DNA from: Pedobacter cryoconitis
GTDB taxonomy: Bacteria > Bacteroidota > Bacteroidia > Sphingobacteriales > Sphingobacteriaceae
DNA length: 64,000 nt
Assembly (NCBI RefSeq): GCF_014200595.1
Contig: NZ_JACHCG010000006.1
Span: 1-64,000, forward strand
Direction of reading: 5' to 3'
Each line of letters begins with the position of its first letter. Positions within the stretch are counted from its first letter, which is position 1. This document shows positions 43,155 to 52,144 of the stretch, piece by piece. Both the position numbers and the translations under genes were made by a program. Under the pieces are notes generated by a model. It made no database searches and had not been told where the DNA came from. It was given only the letters and a program-made list of their open reading frames with translations.

Positions 43155-43271
43155 ATGCGCTACAAGGAAGACAAATGTGACGACGCGGTTGGTTTGCTTG
43201 TTGGATTTTTAATAGGATTACTTGCTGGATTGCTAATAGGATTGCTTTTTGGATTGTTAGTTACTTGTTAG
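43155..43271 (+). CDS. glycine-zipper transmembrane micropeptide (38 residues, GLLx repeats)
   Basis: I do not recognise a family. The charged N-terminus MRYKEDKCDDA is followed by a helix-forming stretch with Gly at 13, 17, 21, 25, 29 and 33, each followed by two hydrophobic residues (V-G-L-L, V-G-F-L, I-G-L-L, A-G-L-L, I-G-L-L, F-G-L-L), then VTC and TAG. The periodic GxxxG spacing puts all Gly on one helix face, as in tight membrane-helix packing or channel-forming peptides. At the DNA level it is a 12-bp tandem repeat. ATG 43155 is the first canonical start after an in-frame stop at 43086. No promoter was found, so expression is unproven; chance coding by a simple repeat is the alternative. 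Confidence 0.4.
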   Translation: MRYKEDKCDDAVGLLVGFLIGLLAGLLIGLLFGLLVTC

Positions 43272-43310
43272 ATTGCTATTAGAATTGCTCTTGGATTGCT
43301 TCCCGCTTAT
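43188..43310. repeat. imperfect 12-bp tandem repeat, GGATTGCTnnTn type
   Basis: Six 12-base units in phase with the peptide codons cover 43188-43259. After an interruption near 43260-43268, three or four decayed units (AGATTGCTATTA, GAATTGCTCTTG, GATTGCTTCCCG) follow out of frame up to about 43310. Confidence 0.7.
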
Positions 43311-43605
43311 TAGAAAGAACTTTTTCTTTTCATTTTCTGGTTCCACAGAAAAAACATGTTTTATATTCCTGTAATCAGAACCTGCCAAATACCTTGTTGT
43401 AATATGATTGTCTTACAATCAAACTATGTCTGCCTGGCTAGTGTGTGAATTTATTATAGATTTAAAAATTAGAATTATAGAGACATTTATGGCTTGAATG
43501 ATAGCCCATACCGAAAGAATAGGCAACCGGTTAAGTGCCTGCCTTTCTGAAGACTGTTGAGAAGTTTTACCGTTGGAGCTGGACTGGAAGGGAAACTTGG
43601 TTTTG
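43272..43605. other. intergenic stretch without a recognised gene
   Basis: Apart from the decayed repeat units at its left edge and a short GATTGT-CTT-ACAATC hairpin near 43410-43425, I see no gene, RNA or regulatory element in these 334 bases. It lies between two 3' ends (peptide/LysE side on plus, DUF2157 on minus). Confidence 0.5.
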
Positions 43606-44643
43606 CTATTTTTTCAGGAATTCAACGTTCCAGATCTTTTCGGCTTTCCGGCCGATTAGCCAGAAGGATGCAGCGAGTACACTAAAGAAAAGGGCTTTAT
43701 GCCAGCTGTCCCAGAAATATTCGAAGTAACGGGTGTAAAGGTTGATGAACAGAAAGGTAATCCCGAATTCACGGGCAATGTCGTCACGGTATTTAAGTCC
43801 TATGAAAATACTGGCTACGCAGGCAACGGCCGAAATGATAGCCCAGTAGAAAAGACTGATTTGCTTGATGGCATACCATTTATCGAGGGTGCCGAAGTTA
43901 CCGAATACGGAGATTAGCCACAGGGATACGAAAAGATAAACCATCCCGCAGATGTATGTGGTATCGTAAAATTGCTGGAAGATTTTTACGTTTTTCAGGG
44001 ATAAAGAGATTGCTGTAAGGGCAAGTCCGAAAGCGACAAAACGTAAGGGGTAATTCATGCCGAGAAAGTAAAGGTTATCACGGGACATATAGCCGGTCTC
44101 TGTTCCAAACCAGGCGCCAAGGGAAATTAAAACGAAGATCCAGATGAGACGGGATTTGAAGAGATAAGCCAGTATGCCGTAGATGAATACGGAGAGCAGA
44201 ATCAGAATGGAGAAGTGCCCGTCTCCTTTATCAAAGGCTTTACCGAGGTAGGCTATGGCATTGGCGGTAAGCATAACGGCGGTAAAAATAATGGCGTCGT
44301 TACTGAAGACCTGCATGGGCATGGTCTTTTTTCGGGTAAAGCTTATTTTATAGAGGATACCCGCTCCGACCGCAGAAAGCAGGCTGATAATGCTGTTGGG
44401 GGTGTCGTAAAGGTTTTTTAAGTAGTCGAGGAATTTATTGTCGATCAGCAGGGCGCCGAGTGAGATTACGCCGCAGGCCATCGCAATCCAGAAGGAGTAT
44501 TGAGCTAGTCTCCGCCAATCAAATGACTTGGCCTCATAGCTGGCTTTTAGTTTTTCGATGTCGGCAGGAGTGAGCAGGTTTTCTTCCTGCCAGTGGTCAA
44601 GCATTTCATCTAAAAAGTCACTCTTTTCCTGGTCTATCTTCAT
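43606..44643 (-). CDS. DUF2157 membrane protein
   Basis: A 345-residue protein. The N-terminal cytosolic part (about 1-45, MLDHWQEENLLTPADIEKL) is the conserved DUF2157 start, followed by about nine to ten membrane helices. A WDSWHKALFFSVLAASFWLIG segment lies near the C-terminus. No biochemical role is established for the family. It is downstream of the antiporter on the same strand, separated by a stable hairpin, so partial co-transcription is possible. Confidence 0.78.
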   Translation of the reverse strand: MKIDQEKSDFLDEMLDHWQEENLLTPADIEKLKASYEAKSFDWRRLAQYSFWIAMACGVISLGALLIDNKFLDYLKNLYDTPNSIISLLSAVGAGILYKISFTRKKTMPMQVFSNDAIIFTAVMLTANAIAYLGKAFDKGDGHFSILILLSVFIYGILAYLFKSRLIWIFVLISLGAWFGTETGYMSRDNLYFLGMNYPLRFVAFGLALTAISLSLKNVKIFQQFYDTTYICGMVYLFVSLWLISVFGNFGTLDKWYAIKQISLFYWAIISAVACVASIFIGLKYRDDIAREFGITFLFINLYTRYFEYFWDSWHKALFFSVLAASFWLIGRKAEKIWNVEFLKK

Positions 44644-44656
44644 TTGTTAGTAGTTG

Positions 44657-44690
44657 AGCCCGGACCCTGTTTTCAGGCAGGGTCCGGGCT
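44657..44690 (-). terminator. stable hairpin between the antiporter and DUF2157 genes
   Basis: AGCCCGGACCCTG (44657-44669) pairs perfectly with CAGGGTCCGGGCT (44678-44690). No T-run follows on either strand, so it may act as a processing or attenuation structure in place of a strict terminator. Confidence 0.5.
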
Positions 44691-44735
44691 TAACGAATCT
44701 AGTTGTTTAAATGAACAAACGGAAAATTAATTAGT

Positions 44736-46964
44736 TTAAACTTTCTTCAGCAGGTCAGGGATCTTTTTATTATTTCCCACAATCCATACGATATCCTCAT
44801 TCTCAAATATGAGATCGGAATCGGGATTGAGGATACGGATGCCATTTCTCTCGATACCAACTACCAGGCCCTGTGTTTTTTCGCGGATACCGGAATCCCG
44901 GATGGTTTGAGCAAATACGGGTGAAGAGGTGTTGATGACGATCTTTTGAAGGGTCATATCCTTTTTAGGGAATGCGCTTTCCTGGTTATCATGGTTAGTA
45001 CCTTTAAAAAGCTCTCCAACTGCCGCCAGCTGATCATCTGTACCAATCAGCATCACTTTGTCGTTTGGATACAAACGTTCATCACGTCCGGGGGTAGGGA
45101 TCATCATATTGCCTCTCTCAATCAGCGCAATGTTTACACCGTATTTTTCTCTGACCGCTAATTCAATCAGGGATTTTCCAACAAGAGAGGATTCAGGAGC
45201 TATAGTCAATTCTGTTAAGTGGGTATCCCATGGTAATATCTCGGGTTGTTTGTTCTGTTCTTCCCTGGCGTTCAGGTTGTAAAGGAAGCGGTGTTCTAAA
45301 CGGTCATAAAAGGCCTGGAGTTTCCTGCTGAAAATAATCATCCCGGTAACAATCAGGATCAGGGCGATGACCATCGCTACCCAGGTGTTGTAGAATTGGA
45401 AAATCAGGAAACATACGGCAAATATAGCCAGGGCAACCCTTAATACTTCCAGCGCGATTAGTGGCCCGCGGGTGTATTTTTTATTCAGCCATAAGTGGGA
45501 GTGTGCTTTACGTTCTATTCTCCGGATCGCCAGCGCCCATAAAAAAGGAGCCATGAAAATCAGGGAAATAATCAGGCTGATGATGATACCCTTATTGCCG
45601 TTAATGAGGTTTTGTGTGATAAATGGATGCAGATACCGGGAACCCAGAAAGATAATAGCAATCAGAATTACAGAGTGAATGATCGTATTGAAAGTGTATG
45701 ATTTGAGTAAGGTTTTCCAGTCACTCATGGTTGTAATTCCGGCAGTACTGGAGCTGTATCTGTTGATGGCCGCCACCCAGCTTTTCGGAAGGGTACGCTC
45801 CAGGAACAGGTAAAAGGGCTCTGATGCTTTGATCAGGTAGGGGGTGGTAAAAGTTGTAATTGCAGAAACAGCCACCGCGATTGGGTACAGGAAATCACTG
45901 GTTACTTTCAGGGTGAGCCCGAGGGTTGCAATGATAAAGGAGAATTCACCGATCTGCGCTAAACTCATTCCGGTTTGTACGGAGGTTTTTAGGGGCTGTC
46001 CGGAGAGCAATGCGCCTAATCCCGAGCTCAGGAATTTCCCAAGAACGGTAGCAATAGTAATGATCAGGATAGGTACGGCATAATCGATCAGGATACTCGG
46101 GTCGATCAGCATCCCTACCGAAACAAAGAAGATAGCCGCAAAAAGATCTTTTACAGATTTAGTCAGATGCTCAATTTTCTCTGCTTGTGTGGTTTCAGCA
46201 AGAATAGATCCCATGATGAATGCACCAAGAGCAGGGGAGAACCCAACTTTAACGGCAAGTAAAACCATAAGCAGACATAAGGCAATGGAAACGATCAGCA
46301 TCGTCTCGTCGTTCATGAGTTTTTTTGTCGCCTTCAGGAACGTAGGAACCAGGAAGATACCACCGATGAACCACAGGATCAGGAAGAACAATAGCTTCAG
46401 GATAGAGAAAAACATCTCTGCTCCGGCAAATTGCTGACTCACGGCCAATGTAGAGAGCAGGACAAGTAAAAGGATGGCTACAAGGTCTTCTACAATCAGG
46501 ACACCGAAAACCAGGCCGGCAAATTTCTTATGTTTAACGCCGAGCTCTTCAAAGGCACGGATGATGATGGTTGTTGACGAAACTGATAAAATTCCACCGA
46601 GGAAAATACTATCCATCGTTTTCCAGCCCATGGCCTTCCCGGCAACGAAACCGATAAGCAGCATACAAACGACTTCAACAATGGCTGTAATGGAAGCTGA
46701 TCCACCTACTTTAACCAGCTTTTTGAAACTGAACTCCAGTCCAAGACTAAACAGCAAAAAGATAACCCCGATTTCAGCCCAGATATGGATACTTTCATTG
46801 TCGGTTACGGTAGGAATAAAATTAATATGAGGGCCAACTAATAAACCGGCAAGAATATAACCGAGCACTAGTGGTTGTTTGATTTTTTTGAAAAGCAGGG
46901 TCGTAATTCCAGCCGCTGCGAGTATTAAGCCTAAATCAGTTATTAATACGGGTAGGTGTAGCAT
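44736..46964 (-). CDS. CPA2-type cation:proton antiporter (KefB-like) with RCK_C domains
   Basis: A 742-residue inner-membrane protein. The Na_H_Exchanger domain covers about residues 10-380 (ILAGLLVGPHINF, EIGVIFLLFSLGLEFS, GFSPALGAFIMGSILAET). A further membrane block spans about 425-565. Two TrkA_C/RCK_C-like ligand-binding domains follow (about 580-660 and 665-742, LTIAPESSLVGKSLIELAVR and GIREKTQGLVVGIERNG). There is no TrkA_N (NAD-binding) domain. The family exchanges K+ or Na+ for protons and is gated by a small cytosolic ligand at the RCK_C domains; the ion here is not known. Confidence 0.85.
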   Translation of the reverse strand: MLHLPVLITDLGLILAAAGITTLLFKKIKQPLVLGYILAGLLVGPHINFIPTVTDNESIHIWAEIGVIFLLFSLGLEFSFKKLVKVGGSASITAIVEVVCMLLIGFVAGKAMGWKTMDSIFLGGILSVSSTTIIIRAFEELGVKHKKFAGLVFGVLIVEDLVAILLLVLLSTLAVSQQFAGAEMFFSILKLLFFLILWFIGGIFLVPTFLKATKKLMNDETMLIVSIALCLLMVLLAVKVGFSPALGAFIMGSILAETTQAEKIEHLTKSVKDLFAAIFFVSVGMLIDPSILIDYAVPILIITIATVLGKFLSSGLGALLSGQPLKTSVQTGMSLAQIGEFSFIIATLGLTLKVTSDFLYPIAVAVSAITTFTTPYLIKASEPFYLFLERTLPKSWVAAINRYSSSTAGITTMSDWKTLLKSYTFNTIIHSVILIAIIFLGSRYLHPFITQNLINGNKGIIISLIISLIFMAPFLWALAIRRIERKAHSHLWLNKKYTRGPLIALEVLRVALAIFAVCFLIFQFYNTWVAMVIALILIVTGMIIFSRKLQAFYDRLEHRFLYNLNAREEQNKQPEILPWDTHLTELTIAPESSLVGKSLIELAVREKYGVNIALIERGNMMIPTPGRDERLYPNDKVMLIGTDDQLAAVGELFKGTNHDNQESAFPKKDMTLQKIVINTSSPVFAQTIRDSGIREKTQGLVVGIERNGIRILNPDSDLIFENEDIVWIVGNNKKIPDLLKKV

Positions 46965-47014
46965 ATATAATATTTAATTGTAAAAAAACGGGTTTTGGTT
47001 TTGCAATGAAGACG

Positions 47015-47374
47015 TTACCAGAAAACATGGTTAGGATACAAAAAATCGTATATGAAATTGTAGTGGAAGCAGGTTTGTACGTTATAAGCCTGGACAGGTG
47101 TATTTCTGACCGTTTTGCTTTCGGGCAGACGAAACAATTGTAAACTGACTATGGATTGTTTGGTTAAGCTTTGTTGTATAACGGTAGGGTGTTCTAAATC
47201 ATCTGCGTTTAAGTTCGATACGTCCTCGTGCTGCGTTTTATTGAACTGATGATGAAGGGAAATTGCCTTAATTTCTAAGGCTGATATACAGGTAGCCTGA
47301 ATACGCCCAGGCTTTAAGGCAAAGCATGAATTTGTAATGAAAAAGATTGTGATAATCATTAAAAAACGCCTCAT
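47015..47374 (-). CDS. uncharacterised small secreted protein (119 residues)
   Basis: I do not recognise it. The N-terminus MRRFLMIITIFFITNSCFAL looks like a signal peptide with a cut near residue 20, or a lipobox-like NSC. The rest is polar without obvious repeats, rich in His and Gln early on (SLHHQFNKTQHEDVSN). The start codon lies within a hairpin (47363-47405), which could dampen translation. It sits between ribF and the antiporter on the same strand. A real but lineage-specific gene or a chance frame are both possible. Confidence 0.45.
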   Translation of the reverse strand: MRRFLMIITIFFITNSCFALKPGRIQATCISALEIKAISLHHQFNKTQHEDVSNLNADDLEHPTVIQQSLTKQSIVSLQLFRLPESKTVRNTPVQAYNVQTCFHYNFIYDFLYPNHVFW

Positions 47375-47405
47375 TATTGTAAATATACAAAAAAAGAGGC
47401 GTTTT
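47363..47405 (-). terminator. hairpin behind ribF that overlaps the next start codon
   Basis: AAAACGCCTC (47363-47372) pairs with GAGGCGTTTT (47396-47405). On the minus strand the second arm GAGGCGTTTTTTA provides a T-run and contains the ATGAGGCG start of the 119-residue gene, so it may end the ribF transcript and also mask that start. Confidence 0.5.
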
Positions 47406-47453
47406 CTTTAGTGAATTGACGTTTATTTTGAGTAAAGATGACACATATTTGAA

Positions 47454-48389
47454 TTAGCCCTGCTGTGCAAAATAAGCCAGTGTATCTTCTTTATCTTTTT
47501 GTAGTTGTATTTTAAGCGCTTCCAGTCCGGTGAATTTTACATCGTGCCGCAGGAATTCCATGAAATTCATTTTAATGTACTGGCCATAGATCTCTTTGTT
47601 AAAATCAAAGATATTCACTTCTATATTCCTGGTCATTCCATTGATCGTGGGACGCTGACCTATATAAGCCATCCCTTTATAGGTCTCATTTTCCATTTCA
47701 ACGGTTACGGCATAAATACCGTCGGATGGGATGATTTTATAGGGCTGTTCAATAAATATATTCGCAGTCGGGAAGCCAATGGTACGGCCTATTTTATCTC
47801 CTTTAATTACCGGGCCGTACAAAGAGAAATTATAACCCAGGTATTCTGCGGCTAAACCAACTTGTCCTTCGAGTAGTGATTTCCTGATTTTAGTGGAGCT
47901 CACAGCAACATCATTGATGTCCTGTTCTTTAATTTCTTCAATCTCATAACCGTATGGTTTTGAAAAAGCAACTAAGTCGAGCATGCCACCTGAACGGTCT
48001 TTTCCGAAACGATGGTCATAGCCAACAATCAGCTGTTTAATACCAATGGTGTCTACCAGGATATTCTTGATATACTCGGCAGGACTGAGGTTGGAGAAAT
48101 CACGGGTAAATGGAGTGATGATCAGGTGATCAACTCCCAGGGCGGCTAATATCTCTGCCTTTTCTTCAATGGTATTGATCATCTTCAGATCCTGATTTTC
48201 AGGGTCAATAATCAACCGGGGATGAGGGAAAAAGGTTAAGATTACGCTTTCGCCACCGGTAGCTTTCGCCAGTTCGCATAGTCTTTTAATAATCTTCTGA
48301 TGTCCGAAGTGAACGCCGTCAAAAGTACCTATGGTTGCAACCGCATTGTTCAACCTTTTGAATTCGGAAAGGTGGTTATATGTTTTCAA
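47454..48389 (-). CDS. ribF: bifunctional riboflavin kinase / FAD synthetase
   Basis: A 311-residue enzyme. The N-terminal FAD synthetase domain has GTFDGVHFGHQKII (HxGH nucleotidyltransferase motif, about 18-31) and the insert VGYDHRFGKDRSG. The C-terminal flavokinase domain (about 185-305) has GDKIGRTIGFPTANI and the RPTINGMTRNIEVNIFDF segment. It converts riboflavin to FMN and FAD. It is the last gene of a conserved run with the YitT-like gene, truB, uppP, a DUF3098 gene and ftsX. Confidence 0.95.
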   Translation of the reverse strand: MKTYNHLSEFKRLNNAVATIGTFDGVHFGHQKIIKRLCELAKATGGESVILTFFPHPRLIIDPENQDLKMINTIEEKAEILAALGVDHLIITPFTRDFSNLSPAEYIKNILVDTIGIKQLIVGYDHRFGKDRSGGMLDLVAFSKPYGYEIEEIKEQDINDVAVSSTKIRKSLLEGQVGLAAEYLGYNFSLYGPVIKGDKIGRTIGFPTANIFIEQPYKIIPSDGIYAVTVEMENETYKGMAYIGQRPTINGMTRNIEVNIFDFNKEIYGQYIKMNFMEFLRHDVKFTGLEALKIQLQKDKEDTLAYFAQQG

Positions 48390-48400
48390 AATCTTTAGTA

Positions 48401-49264
48401 TTAATGCAAGGCATGTCGTTTTACTACGCCACCCTTAAGGTCAGAAATTTGCTGCTGCACAATAAAAGCATCCGGATCCAGCTGGCGGATTTCATTTTGC
48501 AGTTTACCCATTTCAAGTTTTGTAACTACAGTATATAAAATATCAATTTCTTTCTTCTCCCCGTATCCGCCTTCACCTTTATAAATAGTCACGCCCCTTT
48601 TCATATCATTGATCAGGAACAGCTTGATATCTTCTTTTTTCTCAGAGATAATCGTTACTCCAATGTATTGTTCCAGCCCGTTAACTACAAAGTCTATGGT
48701 CTTGGAAGCTGATAAATAAGTTAAGATTGCATACATCGCTGTTTCTATATCCAGGAAAATTGCCGCAACCCCAAAAATGAGAATGTTAAGGATCAGGATA
48801 ATATTTCCAACAGTCAGCATACTGTTTTTACTGATATACAAAGCGAGTACTTCTGTACCGTCAATGACACATCCGCCACGCATAGCCAGACCAATCCCCC
48901 CGCCTAAAAACAAACCACCAAAAAAAGCAATCAGTAATTTATCATGGGTAACGGGCTGAAAAGGCAGGATAATCAGAAAAATAGCAAGCGTAATAATGGC
49001 CAGCGCTGTTTTTATGGCGAATCCTTTACCGATCTGTGAATAACCCAGAATCACAAACGGGATATTGATCAGCAGTATCAGATAAGAGAGTTTAAATCCA
49101 GTCAGTGTGCTGATTAGTAGTGATATACCTGTTACTCCGCCGTCTATAAACTCACTAGGCATTAAAAAGCTTTTAAGACCGAAGCAGGCAGAAACAATGC
49201 CCAGCCCGATGAGGGTAAAATCTTTTAGATGACGCAGGTAAGTATTTTTGAGGTGATTGTGCAT
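48401..49264 (-). CDS. YitT-family membrane protein (DUF161 + DUF2179)
   Basis: A 287-residue protein. About five to six helices cover residues 12-195 (IGLGIVSACFGLKSFLMPSE and FIDGGVTGISLLIS, AMRGGCVIDGTEVLALY), followed by a cytosolic DUF2179 domain (about 210-280, VTIISEKKEDIKLFLINDMK and TVVTKLEMGKLQNEIRQLDP). The DUF2179 fold is a ligand-sensing domain. The transported substrate is not known. It is 8 bases from truB and 11 from ribF. Confidence 0.85.
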   Translation of the reverse strand: MHNHLKNTYLRHLKDFTLIGLGIVSACFGLKSFLMPSEFIDGGVTGISLLISTLTGFKLSYLILLINIPFVILGYSQIGKGFAIKTALAIITLAIFLIILPFQPVTHDKLLIAFFGGLFLGGGIGLAMRGGCVIDGTEVLALYISKNSMLTVGNIILILNILIFGVAAIFLDIETAMYAILTYLSASKTIDFVVNGLEQYIGVTIISEKKEDIKLFLINDMKRGVTIYKGEGGYGEKKEIDILYTVVTKLEMGKLQNEIRQLDPDAFIVQQQISDLKGGVVKRHALH

Positions 49265-49272
49265 AGTAACTA

Positions 49273-50013
49273 TTAAGTATTTGTACCGGCTTGTTCAGCT
49301 GCGGCAGCTTCTCTCTTATTTTTAAGGTATTCCACCAGGTCGGTTACTTCAAAAGCGTCTTCTAAGGAGAAATTCCCACTTCTGGTGCGGGTAAGTTTTG
49401 ATAAATAGGCACCATTTTCAAGATGTTTTCCGAAATCTGAAACCAGTGATCTGATGTAAGTGCCCTTACTGCAAACAATTCTGAAGTCAACTTCAGGTAA
49501 AGCAATACGGGTAATCTCAAAGACTGGTACGGATACAAAACGAAGCCTTAATTCCTGTTCTTCACCTCTGCGGGCTTTAACATATAAACGTTCCCCGTTT
49601 ACTTTGACTGCGGAATGGGCTGGTGGATATTGCTGAATGTCGCCGGTAAATGGCGCAGTAGCGGCATAAATTGCTTCTTCAGTTAAATTAGTGAGTGGAT
49701 ATTCCTGATCCACTACCGTCTCCATGTCAAAAGAGGGCGTTGTAGCCCCCAGGATCATAGTTCCGGTATATTCTTTGTCTTCTGCCTGAAAGGTGTCGAT
49801 CTGTTTAGTCAGTTTTCCTGTACATAAAATCAATAAACCTGTAGCCAGCGGGTCTAATGTCCCTGCATGGCCAACTTTTAATTTCAGGGGTTTTAATGAA
49901 TTCCTTATCTTCCCTACTACATCAAAACTCGTCCACTTATAGGGTTTATTGATGAGTAATAACTCTCCTTCGGCAAAATTGAAGGTTCTTTCCAGTAACT
50001 TTTGTGCGCTCAA
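49273..50013 (-). CDS. truB: tRNA pseudouridine-55 synthase
   Basis: A 246-residue TruB. The catalytic motif GHAGTLDPLATGLL (about residues 50-63) carries the essential Asp. The RNA-binding parts PPAHSAVKVNGERLYVKAR and GTYIRSLVSDFG are conserved. The enzyme makes pseudouridine 55 in the T loop of most tRNAs. The C-terminal PUA-like extension is short, as in other Bacteroidota TruB. Confidence 0.94.
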   Translation of the reverse strand: MSAQKLLERTFNFAEGELLLINKPYKWTSFDVVGKIRNSLKPLKLKVGHAGTLDPLATGLLILCTGKLTKQIDTFQAEDKEYTGTMILGATTPSFDMETVVDQEYPLTNLTEEAIYAATAPFTGDIQQYPPAHSAVKVNGERLYVKARRGEEQELRLRFVSVPVFEITRIALPEVDFRIVCSKGTYIRSLVSDFGKHLENGAYLSKLTRTRSGNFSLEDAFEVTDLVEYLKNKREAAAAEQAGTNT

Positions 50014-50046
50014 AATGGTAATCTAAATTAAGCTGCAATTTACACA

Positions 50047-50841
50047 TTAAATTATTTGCAGGTTATGCCCGCTATATATTAATACAATGATGATCAATCC
50101 AGCAATGATACGATACCATCCAAACACTTTAAATCCGTGTTTGTTCAGGTAACCGATAAAACTTTTAATAGCGAGTAAGGCTACAATAAATGCAATGATA
50201 TTAGCAATCACAAGCAGTTGAATCTGATCATGGCTAATGGTATTCCCTTCTTTATAAAAATCGAATAACTTTTTTCCCGTTGCCGCAAACATCGTAGGGA
50301 CAGCCAGAAAGAAAGAGAATTCAGCAGCTACTTTTCTGCTTAATTTCATAGACATACCACCAACAATACTTGCACCGGATCTTGATGTGCCCGGTATCAT
50401 CGCCAGACATTGAAAGAAACCTATTTTTAAAGCGGTAAGATAGCTGATCTCTTCTTCTTCATGGATGGTTGGTTTATTAAACCATTTGTCTACGAAAAGA
50501 AGAATTATACCTCCGACTACTAAAGATATAGCTACTGTCATCGGACTTTCCAGCATCTGGTCAATCTTTTTACTCAGCAGTAATCCAAAAATAGCTGCGG
50601 GAATAAAAGCAACCAGCAACTTAATGTAGAATTCAATTGTTTTAAAGAAACGCTTGAAGTATAAGACAACTACCGAAAGGATTGCTCCAAGCTGAATGGC
50701 AATGGTAAATAGTTTAACGAATGGATCGGATGCAATTCCCATAAAGGAAGAGGCAAGGATCATATGGCCGGTAGAAGAAACTGGCAAAAACTCAGTCAGT
50801 CCCTCTATTACAGCGAGAATAATGGCATCTATAAGTGTCAT
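50047..50841 (-). CDS. uppP: undecaprenyl-diphosphate phosphatase
   Basis: A 264-residue integral membrane enzyme with about eight helices. The active-site motifs [17 protein letters not shown] (about 14-30) and [14 protein letters not shown] (about 148-161) match the BacA/UppP family. It recycles undecaprenyl diphosphate to the carrier lipid used in peptidoglycan and polysaccharide synthesis. The neighbouring DUF3098 gene ends 7 bases upstream. Confidence 0.95.
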   Translation of the reverse strand: MTLIDAIILAVIEGLTEFLPVSSTGHMILASSFMGIASDPFVKLFTIAIQLGAILSVVVLYFKRFFKTIEFYIKLLVAFIPAAIFGLLLSKKIDQMLESPMTVAISLVVGGIILLFVDKWFNKPTIHEEEEISYLTALKIGFFQCLAMIPGTSRSGASIVGGMSMKLSRKVAAEFSFFLAVPTMFAATGKKLFDFYKEGNTISHDQIQLLVIANIIAFIVALLAIKSFIGYLNKHGFKVFGWYRIIAGLIIIVLIYSGHNLQII

Positions 50842-50848
50842 GTAATGC

Positions 50849-51073
50849 TTACTTTTTCAGGATTGCGTAAATACCAAATCCAAATCCAAAAAGGACAACC
50901 ATTGGCGCAAGAAGTGTTTTTCTTAAATCATAAATGTCCGTTGTTCCGATCATCAGCATAAAGCCAACTACAACAATAGCCATACTGATTAACAACAGCT
51001 GATAATTCTTTTTTGTAAAAACCATTTCATTTTTAGGGTCTTGCGTTGCAGGACTAGTTTTTTTCTCGATCAT
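50849..51073 (-). CDS. DUF3098 small membrane protein
   Basis: A 74-residue protein with a polar N-terminus and two helices (about 28-46 and 54-72), with [20 protein letters not shown] and [17 protein letters not shown]. This fits DUF3098, a Bacteroidota-specific family found between ftsX and uppP. A link to cell division is suggested only by position. Spacing to both neighbours is 6-8 bases. Confidence 0.85.
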   Translation of the reverse strand: MIEKKTSPATQDPKNEMVFTKKNYQLLLISMAIVVVGFMLMIGTTDIYDLRKTLLAPMVVLFGFGFGIYAILKK

Positions 51074-51079
51074 TTGTTA

Positions 51080-51958
51080 TTATCTGTAAAGGTCGTAAAT
51101 TTTTAAACGTAAATATTTGCTTACTGCAAAGGTTGTACTCAGCGCGGTCAGGAAAATCCCCATCCCTACTAAACCAAGCAGAACGATACCAAATTCGGTA
51201 TAATTTCTTAGAATAATGATCTCCGGAATTTCTTTTTGTGCGTAATATAAAAGCCCAAGCAAGATCAGGATAGCAATAAACGAAGCGATTAAGCCATGCA
51301 GCATTGCCCAGAAAATGAAGGGTTTGCGAATAAAGTTTTTCGTCGCACCTACTAATTGCATGCTTTTGATCAGGAAACGCTGTGAATAAATTGCCAGTCT
51401 GATCGTATTATTGATTAAGGCAACAGAGATCACCAGTAATATAGCTGCAAATCCCAGTACAATTAAACCAATGGTATTGATGTTTTTATTCACCATATCA
51501 ATGAGTGAACTCTGATAGATCACTTCTTTAACAACCGGGTTTTTACTGATGGTCGCTTTCAATGCGTCAATGCTTTTATTGTTTGCATAGTCAGCTTTCA
51601 GGTAAACATCTACAGTAGAAAGTAATGGGTTGTAACCCAGGAAATTCACGAAGTCTTCTCCTAAATCTTGTGTAAGATTTTTTGCAGCTACCTCTTTATT
51701 GACATATTCTGTCTGTTTAACGGCAGGGTTAGCATCAAGTTCCTTTCTGAACTGAATAACATCAGCTTCTTTTGCGCCTTCGTCAACTATGATATTTAAT
51801 ACAATATTCTCTTTTACATAGTTAGAAAGATTCTTTGCATGTACCAGTATTAGTCCCAATACGCCAAGCATCAACAAAACCAGGGTTATACTAAATATAG
51901 TAGAGATATAAATGGTTTTCGTCTTCTTAGAAGCATCACTAACTTCAAATTCTTCCAT
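51080..51958 (-). CDS. ftsX: cell-division protein FtsX
   Basis: A 292-residue permease-like protein. One N-terminal helix (about 18-42), a periplasmic ECL domain (about 48-160, NIIVDEGAKEADVIQFRKEL), then three helices (about 170-195, 220-245, 262-282). The SQRFLIKSMQLVGATKNFIRKPF segment between helices 2 and 3 is typical. With FtsE it regulates peptidoglycan hydrolysis at the septum. The partner ftsE is not in this window, which is usual for Bacteroidota. Confidence 0.9.
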   Translation of the reverse strand: MEEFEVSDASKKTKTIYISTIFSITLVLLMLGVLGLILVHAKNLSNYVKENIVLNIIVDEGAKEADVIQFRKELDANPAVKQTEYVNKEVAAKNLTQDLGEDFVNFLGYNPLLSTVDVYLKADYANNKSIDALKATISKNPVVKEVIYQSSLIDMVNKNINTIGLIVLGFAAILLVISVALINNTIRLAIYSQRFLIKSMQLVGATKNFIRKPFIFWAMLHGLIASFIAILILLGLLYYAQKEIPEIIILRNYTEFGIVLLGLVGMGIFLTALSTTFAVSKYLRLKIYDLYR

Positions 51959-52144
51959 ATTTTATGAGTTGGGTGTATTTTATGTTCTGCGAAAATAAAA
52001 AAATATATGCAAACTAGATGCCTTTTAAACGGGTAAAATATCTTGTTTGGTATGAATATCGTTTATATCACTAAAGTTCTTTTGATAAGGCTTCTAAAAC
52101 CTCCTTAATTTCTTTATTTTCGCCGTATATAAAGGATTTTTGTA

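Noticed and set aside
43141..43600. CRISPR-like repeat array
   Set aside because: The 12-bp units are contiguous without spacers and are in codon phase, so they are a coding tandem repeat and not a CRISPR.
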